NCBI GenBank assembly: GCA_010356995.1
Contig: ML996698.1
Span: 121,923 to 185,922, forward strand
Length of the DNA: 64,000 nucleotides
From: Trichodelitschia bisporula
Taxonomy: Eukaryota; Ascomycota; Dothideomycetes; Phaeotrichales; Phaeotrichaceae
Direction of reading: 5' to 3'
Below are positions 56,609 through 64,000 of this stretch, one piece after another. The notes under the pieces are model-generated. The model ran no database searches, was not told the DNA's origin, and worked only from the letters and a program-made list of their open reading frames with translations. How positions within the stretch are numbered: the first letter of the stretch is position 1; every line of letters starts with the position of its first letter. The translations under genes and the position numbers were made by a program.

Positions 56609-58210
56609 ATGTCTCCTGCTGCCACAACCGCTGAGCCATTGAATGCAAGACCGGTCGGTCAGATGTGAGTACATATTGAAGGTGGCTCTTTCCTTGCGCA
56701 GGAGAAATGCAAGATGCAGGATTCTGCAAGATAACGAAACTCATGATATCCCAGCGAATCGTATTCCACCAGCCGGCACAACCTTGGCTTCTACCGTTGC
56801 GTAGGACAGACGGCTCGATACACCGTCCCGCGCACATCGCTGAAGGACACGAGCCTCGAATCCGCTGTCGAGCATGCCGTTGCGCAGACCATTCTTGCTC
56901 ATTCCATCCTGCAAGTTGGCATCGTTGGCGAAGAGACACGCACTCCGCACTTTGTCTATCTGCCAGCGATCAACTTGTCGCAGCTCCTGAGCTGGGAGCA
57001 CTTCCAGCTAGAGACCCCGGCCGACCGTGACTCAGTTCTCCAGCGCGTGCTTGAGACCCGCCACTCGACTTCGTGGCCAGACATTTCTCGCCGGCCGGGG
57101 TACCACTTCATCGTCCTTTGTCCCGATGTGGGCACTGCCCTGCCCACGGAAACCCTCACCGTGGATATCGTCTTCGCATACCATCATGGCTACGGCGACG
57201 GCCCCAGCGGCACAATACTGCACCGGACTCTCCTCCGTGCTCTGAACAGCCCAGGCTCTGTCCCGTCTTTCGATCCGTCATCCCACGTCCGGACAATCAG
57301 CACTCCGCCCCCGCTTCCACCCCCCCAGGAAGCACTCATTGATTTCAGAATCTCCTGGCCGTACTTCATCAAGGCTCTCTGGACCGAGTTCGCACCCTCG
57401 TTTCTCAAACCAGCCCCGCCGGCGCCAGCGTGGACAGGTAAACCAATCACCCCCTATCCAGACAACACCCGCATCCGCCTGCTTTCCTTCTCCACGCATA
57501 CCCTCTCAGACATGTTGCAGCGCTGTAGAGAGCACTGCACGACTCTGACGCCCCTCCTCCACATCCTCGTCCTGTACTCGCTGGCTAAACGCCTCCCTGA
57601 TACCGAAAATTACGATGGCGGCTTCACCAGCGTGAGCCCGATCTCCCTGCGCCGGCTTCTCCCCCACGGCGGCTTGAAGGGCTTCAACTCGGACGAGAGC
57701 ATGGGCGTCTTTCTGGTGGGCCAGTCGCACCGATTCGCGCCACAAACGATTCGTCGGATCCGTACACTAGCAGAGGGCCAAAGTGCCGCGGAAGACCTCA
57801 TCTGGGAGCTCGCTTCCTCCTTGGGCGAAGAGATCAAGCGCAAGGTCGCCTCGCTACCAAATGACGACGTCGTCGGGCTGATGAGCTATGTGTCCGACTG
57901 GAACGAGCGGTGGAGGAAGCTGATTGGTAAGAGCCGCGAGAGTACCTGGGAGGTCAGCAATGTCGGGGCCACAGACTTTGAAAAGAAAGGCCCGTGGACG
58001 GTTGACAGGCTTGTCTTTTCGCAGTCCGGCCACGTCGCTGGTGCAGCTGTCTCAATCAGTGCGGCTGGTGTGAAAGGAAGCGAGCTGGCCATCACACTGT
58101 GTTGGCAGGAGGATATCATCTCCGAGGAACTGGCGAATGGATTAGCTGAAGACTTGATGAAGTGTCTGACGGCCTTGGCGCGCACGGGCCGATTTGGTGT
58201 TGTGGTTTGA
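56609..58210 (+). CDS. alcohol-acetyltransferase-like acyltransferase
   Basis: Exons 56609-56664 and 56755-58210 (GTGAGT...CCCAG, phase 2) give 503 aa. The short first exon supplies the ATG and RPVGQI; joining gives RPVGQIESYSTSRHNLGFY, the expected start of the AATase family (PF07247). The catalytic FAYHHGYGDG (HHxxxDG form) lies near residue 140, and later segments SPISLRRLLP and WEVSNVGATDF match the condensation-type fold, where the second often contains a DFGWG-like channel motif. The enzyme should transfer an acyl group from acyl-CoA to an alcohol or amine; the substrate is unknown. No in-frame ATG exists near the start of exon 2, which supports the splice. It begins about 180 bp after block B ends. 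Confidence 0.82.
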
Positions 58211-60751
58211 GCCGCCTGCGCGTACGTCACCTCTCGAAGTGCCGAGCCCGCCCACGTCGTCCCTCCACCAACCGACCCGGACCCCAATTCTCCATCCGAA
58301 AACCTTAATATTCAGCCACAGGTGCCCCGCCCGAGGCTTCCGTGCCACAACCATGCCTAAATTATGTGTTCGGCAACATCTCCGGTCGTTGACGGCTTGG
58401 CAGGGCTTTTCCCTATGAGCCCGGAAGTGCCACGCGAGGGGCCCTGGACCCGGGCGGCGGGCCGTGCGTGACGAGGCCGGGCCGCGGTTAAGGGTTTGGC
58501 TGAGGTGGCGGCAGTGGTACCGGAGATGGGCCAAGATGTAACGGGAGGGGAAGGGGAAAGGGAAAGAGGGGTAGTAGTAACGACGGTTAAGATCGCGGAA
58601 GCTATGAATAGATGTATGGTACTTGGGCGCTATTTTGGCGACAGACGTCTGGTGCTCGGCTCGATATTGCTTCAACTGTCCGGGTGCTGGTCACCTCGGC
58701 GTGCGAGGCTGTCGGACGGAGGGTCTCGCTGCGCTGCCCTACAGTGAAAGGCGAGCAGATGCCCAAAGTGGAAATATGTCGCGCCTTGTTGTGATAGCGC
58801 AGATCAATTGTGTGCACCGCGCGCCGTGCGCCTGAGTTTACTGTTCCTGCATCGGTCAAGACCGTCACGATCGCCTGATCATCATAAGGAATCGCAATAT
58901 CAGGCTCGTGCCGGCCAGAACCGCGATCATGCAGCTAGTCAGCTTGCTTGGTCCCACAAAAGTCCGTGGCATGAGCCTGCCTGGAATCACAGCGTTGGAA
59001 GGCCTTGCTCTAGGGTCTCGCGCCCGTTGCTTCCCGATGGGGCTGGTGTTCCCAAGGAGGTTAATGATAGGGATGCGGTGCACATCGCATGTTTGAGGCC
59101 GGGCGAGCGACGTGATCCTGGCAAGATTAGTGCAGAATTGGATGGTGAGTTTATATCGACGCCGCAGATGGTTCTATTTTGGAGGAGCCTATAGGCTTGG
59201 AGGCTTGGAGACTTGATACAGGGCATCGCGGCTATATTGCACACCTTCTCGGCTTCGGAGCTCTTAACCTGGGTACCGAAGGTGCCGGATGTGACCGAAA
59301 GCGGGTGGTCAACAAGACGTCGGTGAGGAGATATCGAAATCGAAGGTGTGCTTTCGTACGAGGCTGATGCTTGATGGATCCGCAATCTAGTCGGTAAGAA
59401 TCAGGATCTTGTAGAACAAGGCCTCATCAGTAAGAGCTACAGTTTGGTCGAAGCTTACCCAGAACGGGCAATCGAGTCGCAAAATTTGTTTGCAACGATC
59501 TCATCAGAGCTGACACTGCAGGGGCGTGGGCTTCAGACACCGTCAGAATCGGGAAACCCCGACTAGCCACTCCGGCGACCACTGGGTTGACGCGGAGATG
59601 ACGGGTTTGGCACGGGCTATTTGTGACTTGCTAGACCGGGGGTTTAGCGGGTAATATACCGCGGTTCTCGGGTTATCCGCACCTGAGAAAACGAACCCCG
59701 TTCACTGCGGGTGGAGAGCAGCATCTGGCCAGGGAGAAGCATGAAGATACACCGCCTAGTCTGGTAGACTTAACGGAGCCTGAGGTGATTCGGCTCTCGG
59801 TTCGAGCCTTCACTCTCAATGGAGTCATCTCGAGTGATCTGATGTGTTTCCACTCCTCAGGTCCTGGTCGGTTCGCCATCGGAAGCTAGTCTCGATGATA
59901 GCGCCCAAAACTTTAACAAACCAGGTAAAAAAAAAAAACGCTCTGCATTTGGATGCACCTCGGTAGACTCACCACTAATCACCATGGGCAGTAACTAGAG
60001 CTACCAACGCTCTCAGAGCATGTCCGAGAGATCGGCCGCGGTGTGGCTCTCCGTATCGGAAGCGTGCAATCTGCAACCCTTGCGCGACCTGGCCCTTGGC
60101 TCATGGATGGTGGTATTCGAGACTGTAACGAGATTGGTGTGTGCCTTCGGGAGGGTCAGGAACAACGGTTCGGCAAGTAGCGTGTGAGAGGGCTTATACA
60201 TGCGGCCGACGACCGCAAGGCTGGAACCGGCGTAGGGCTTGCGAACCACCCATGGAATGACTCGAAGCTTCGCTTGAGGAACCGTCGAATATCTGGAACG
60301 AAAGCACCTTCTACTCTCATTGCATTCCAGTATCTGTCCACATCAGAGATTTGAACTTCTGGAAGGGCAGAGGAATGAGATGCCAGATTCGTCGAGCAAC
60401 TGTGCATCGAGCCGTTAAGCCTTACGTCTAATCAACGTCGGACATTGACATGACCGCAATGAGCACGGTTCACACCACAACGCGCAAGTCCCTTCCAGAA
60501 ATTTGGGCAATCGGCGACGCCATAAATAAATTTGATAGGGAAATAATCAGGGCCAGATGGTGGCGGCGTAGATCCCATGGATGAGCACCCGCGGTCCCCT
60601 GGAGATTGCAACCGACCGCGCACTCTCCTCCTTCTCTACTTTGCAGGCCAACTTGACGCGTAAGTGTAATCGTCGGCTCGGGCCAGTCTGCGTACGTCGA
60701 CTGAGTTCGGGTCGCTCGGGCGGGTGATTTGGTAGGGATCTGGAGGGGCGT
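58211..60751. other. long intergenic stretch, no supported gene
   Basis: Several frames are partly protein-like (minus 60156-60407 with VDRYWNAMRVEGAFVPDI; minus 60013-60249) and may be pieces of one minus-strand gene, but they lie in different frames without a good intron. No domain, RNA gene or repeat array was seen. Confidence 0.4.
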
Positions 60752-60759
60752 GTATATCA
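60752..60759 (+). promoter_or_regulatory. TATA-like element of the HsbA gene
   Basis: GTATATCA lies about 155 bp before the HsbA start codon and is followed by a pyrimidine-rich leader (CTCACTATCACACTCACTCC), a common arrangement in highly expressed fungal genes. Assigned by pattern only. Confidence 0.35.
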
Positions 60760-60909
60760 GTCAACGAGAATCCCTCTTTCTCCGTCACTCACTATCACAC
60801 TCACTCCTCTTCCACACCAGCAAAGTCATCTCCAACGAGCATCAGTACCTTTTCAGACAGACGTCCTCTCAGTCCGACCTCCTACAACAGAGCCTCCTTT
60901 CACATCAAG

Positions 60910-61455
60910 ATGCGTTTCTCCGTTACATCACTCCTCACTTTCTCCTCGCTCGCCTTCTCCCTCCCCATCGAGCAACAACCAAACGCCAACCCGACCGAAA
61001 CCGCCATACAACAGACTACGCGTGGGCTGAAGACCCTTTCCAACAGCCTCAACGCCCTCACTGCGCGGAACGCCGATGTCGTTTCCTTATCAAGTCAGAT
61101 CATGAGGAATGGCAATGAGTTGACGTCCATCATGCGGGAGGGCGCGTACCAGGTCCGGAGGGGGGCGGACCTTAACCTCAACGATGCCTTATTCCTCACC
61201 CAGCCGGTCAACGATATGATCACCCAGACGCAGCAGACCACCCAGAACTGGGTCGCCAGTAAGCGTGTCATCATCGGCTCAGGAGGCAAGACGGTGACGC
61301 TCAACATCCTAAACGACCACCTGGCTGCTGCGGCAGAGTTTTCGGACGCCATGGTAGCGAAGATGCCCGCACTTGGCAAGTCGATTGCGCAGCTCTATGG
61401 AACACGGGCCAAGATGCTTATCGAGACAGCTATCAACGAGTACAAGAGATCATGA
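60910..61455 (+). CDS. hydrophobic surface-binding protein A (HsbA) family, secreted
   Basis: A single exon of 181 aa. A signal peptide (RFSVTSLLTFSSLAFSLP) is followed by an all-helical, Gln/Thr/Asn-rich domain with GLKTLSNSLNALT, LSSQIMRNGNELTSIM, LNDALFLTQPVNDMI and MLIETAINEYKRS at the end. Size and pattern fit the fungal HsbA / cell-wall galactomannoprotein family (PF12296). Members are secreted or wall-bound and coat hydrophobic surfaces such as cuticle, recruiting hydrolases. No GPI signal is visible, so it is probably released. Together with the PL4 lyase it points to growth on plant surfaces. Confidence 0.82.
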   Translation: MRFSVTSLLTFSSLAFSLPIEQQPNANPTETAIQQTTRGLKTLSNSLNALTARNADVVSLSSQIMRNGNELTSIMREGAYQVRRGADLNLNDALFLTQPVNDMITQTQQTTQNWVASKRVIIGSGGKTVTLNILNDHLAAAAEFSDAMVAKMPALGKSIAQLYGTRAKMLIETAINEYKRS

Positions 61456-64000
61456 GTGGTGATTGGGTGGGAGCGCTTTTCTTTGAGGTTACAATTTTCT
61501 TCACTGTACAAATTTTCTTCAGCTCTCGGACGTTTTAGAGATTGATTACCAATATGAGATGGTTTCGGTCGGAATCATTGCCTGATCCTGTTCATATGAG
61601 TGAAACGTGACAGAGCTCTCGCCAAGGGGACGGTTGAGGAATTGGCGCTGCTGCAATCATCCGTATTTAAAAGCTAAAACGCTATCAGCTATCATCTTAG
61701 ATTGGTGAGGAGGTTCATCAACGTCGGCGTGGAGAGAATTGCCGGGTATCTCTGCTGCTAGAGATGAACGTCGGGTTGTGGACAGGGTGCCCGAAGATCA
61801 ACGTTCCACGATGTTTATCTGGCGTCGATCCCAAGGCAGCGATTGATGCCTTGCGGCCGCGTGACATGACCTTGAATGTCCACTGAAAGGCCAAAGGGCC
61901 AGCCGAAAAGTCGTGGCACATCCCGCCATAGTATCTGCTTATCATTCAGCGAAAGCCTTGACAAGAGATGGCTACAACTTTTAGGGGAGGTGCTACGACT
62001 TTTTCTGATGGCTCTTTGACATGAAGCAGCGTTCTGGAAAAAGCTGGAAAAGCGTCCCCTTTTCTTGGTCAACCGGCCTTTTAGAAAGACCGGATTCACT
62101 ACTGACTACTACTCGTAGAAAAGGCAGCGGCGGGCCTCGAGGGAGTGAAAAGTGAAAAGTCAGCCAGTGCGCAGAAGGATGACGATGTTTGCGATACTTT
62201 TCCGGCTTCCGAGATGTGTGGCATTATCAAAGTCGTCCCCTCCTGCGCCCACGATGTCGGGAGACCGCCAGCAGTTGTCGAATCCTAGGCCAACCCTCAT
62301 GCCATGAGTATATGGTTGCCGTCTCATTGTTAGGCGGCTCTGTTTAGGCCATGGAGGGGGGGCCTCGTTGCCTGAGGACCGCGTGGAGGAAAACTATGGT
62401 TGGTCCAAGCCCAACGAGGGCCACTGTGGCTGCTAAAGCGGCCACGAATCCACAAGCCATCCTCAAGTCCTGCTATATTCGTGTTGAGCTCCTGTGTTCC
62501 GACCAGCATCTCCCCAGGCAAGGGTCACAGATGCATTAGCGTTGACATGATAGATGCAGCGGTTCTCAAGATGTTAGTCAATCTTGCGAAGGTCTGGGTG
62601 ATAACAAAACGTACGGGCTGTCTAGCACCTGTTCGAAGGCACTGCTAACCAGTAACGCAAGATAGGAAATAAACCTATCGGGAAAGAGCGGACGCTAATT
62701 TCCTGTTGAATCCAAGTTCGATCGCACAGCTGTGTTGTGAAGTATGCGACACAAAAGCAAGTGTCAAGTTGCAAGCCACTTTGAAGGGTCAAGAGCTTTA
62801 TCCGGGGTGTATCACACTTGAAGTCCACTGGCGGTCCGAATCCTGAAAGTTGCTCCCGAAACCCGTAGCACCGAACAAAACCAACATCGGGCATCACAAG
62901 TTCTTAAGCGCCGCGCTGGAACATTTAAGCCCATCAGGCTTAGGCACGAAAGGAGCACGGCCGTTGAGTCCACTCAATAAGGGCGAAAGCCTTGCATCTT
63001 CGTGCGAAATCCCGCTCCACTTGCCACAAAGTATGAGTGTGATTGACTTTTCTGCCTTGTTAACGACAAAATTGTACATGTTAGAGTGGCAGATCCAGTT
63101 CGAGCCACAGAGAATCTCGAAAGCTTGTCTGTGCTGCATCGATGAATTAGCCCAAGCAATTACGGTGCCTCAGAGACCACGCATAGGTTAGGTCCGAAAT
63201 CCAGAAGGGGACGGCAAAGACCGAGCCTCACACCGCCCTTAATGACAGATTCCTTGGTTCTTTTTGATGCGGAACATCATGGCATTGGTACACCTTAACA
63301 TTCGATGGAATCATGGCGTCAGAGAGGATCATGGCGTCACAGGTCATACCGGCGCTCGGACCCAATGCCCGATTTGGCCAGCGATGGGTATTTGGATCTA
63401 GGGCCACCTGAGGGGTCGTGATCCACCGTGTTGGTTGATTTTGCGGGGTTGGAGTTCGCGACTTGCGCGAGTAGCCCTTGACATTCCTCCTTTCGTCCTG
63501 AGTTCGGGTCATTGGGATCGCTAGAATCGGCATGCATCGGTTGGATCTCCGCGGTCTCGAGGCCCCCATACTCAGGATATCCAGAGTAGGCTGTGCTCCA
63601 GTCAGGTCCTTCGGTCTCGTGGCTCGGAGCTCATTCTTCACTAGGGTTGCAGGTTTGAGTGCTTTGCCCTGAAAGTCGGCCTGCATTCCGGTTTCGTATG
63701 TAAGCGCTGGATTTCGTCGGAGCAAGCGCCGATATCTGGTGGCGATTGAGACGATATTGCCTCTGAAGTTGATTCGAGGAAAAAGCGGTTGTCGATGGAC
63801 GGAAGTCAACGCGAGTGGAGTCACATGACCCTCCCATCCCTTTGGAGCCTCAAAACCTCAACACCTGTGCCTGCGAATTCCAAGTCTCTCCAAGCCAACT
63901 CCGAGACGACGCAACATGCAAAGACCAGCCTACCCTGCCCAGTGCAATGCGAAATCGAAATCTCGTTCCGCAGATTTCCAACTCGGTCCAGACTGAAGCG
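61456..64000. other. terminal stretch, no supported gene
   Basis: Frames up to 198 codons (minus 63228-63824) have no recognisable domain and no clear splice chain. I see no RNA gene or repeat array. Confidence 0.4.

Noticed and set aside
56568-56939. 123-codon minus-strand frame
   Set aside because: Overlaps the start of the acyltransferase gene, where the plus strand has good splice sites and family motifs.

Overview
The window comes from a filamentous ascomycete (Pezizomycotina; class not resolved). Genes are GC-rich and mostly split by 40-110 bp introns of the GTAAGT/GTATGT...CTAAC...AG kind. The gene set includes a complex I 21 kDa subunit, a peroxisomal FOX2, an AIM6 homologue, a hydrophobic surface-binding protein and a PL4 pectin lyase. 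Nothing looks bacterial. I assembled the exons by hand from splice sites and reading phase; none is confirmed by transcripts.

Layout. 0-0.8 kb: start of an NLR-type gene with a nucleoside-phosphorylase-like domain, running off the left edge. 0.8-8 kb: gene-poor, with a 17-bp minisatellite, an intron-bearing tRNA-Ser(CGA) and several decayed coding stretches, one resembling a retroelement gag/protease fossil. 8-15.2 kb (minus strand): secreted phospholipase A2 with a 70-bp G:C homopolymer in its coding sequence, a DUF3405 membrane protein and a secreted SURNod19-like protein. 16-19.7 kb (minus): a disordered protein with two SUMO-interaction-like motifs and complex I 21 kDa. 20.7-35.1 kb (plus): an SDR, AIM6, a kelch membrane protein crossed by an assembly gap, FOX2 and rhamnogalacturonan lyase. 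35.1-38.3 kb: nothing recognisable.

38.3-56.4 kb is the most unusual part. A block is present twice in direct orientation. Each copy carries a large minus-strand gene encoding an N-terminal zinc finger, a guanylate-binding-protein-like GTPase, a RING-like finger and a patatin-like fold, with a divergent GNAT acetyltransferase gene beside it. In copy B the large protein (about 1380 aa) ends in a CaaX prenylation box. In copy A the CaaX tail lies on a separate downstream gene. In both copies the patatin nucleophile serine is replaced by glycine. Between the copies sits a broken inverted duplicate of the phospholipase A2 gene from 8-10 kb. The combination of lipid-related domain, GTPase and prenylation recalls fungal patatin NLRs and animal GBPs, so a role in self/non-self or membrane defence is a reasonable inference but is not shown. 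After the block come an alcohol-acetyltransferase-like gene (56.6-58.2 kb) and an HsbA-like secreted protein (60.9-61.5 kb). The last 2.5 kb holds no gene I can support.
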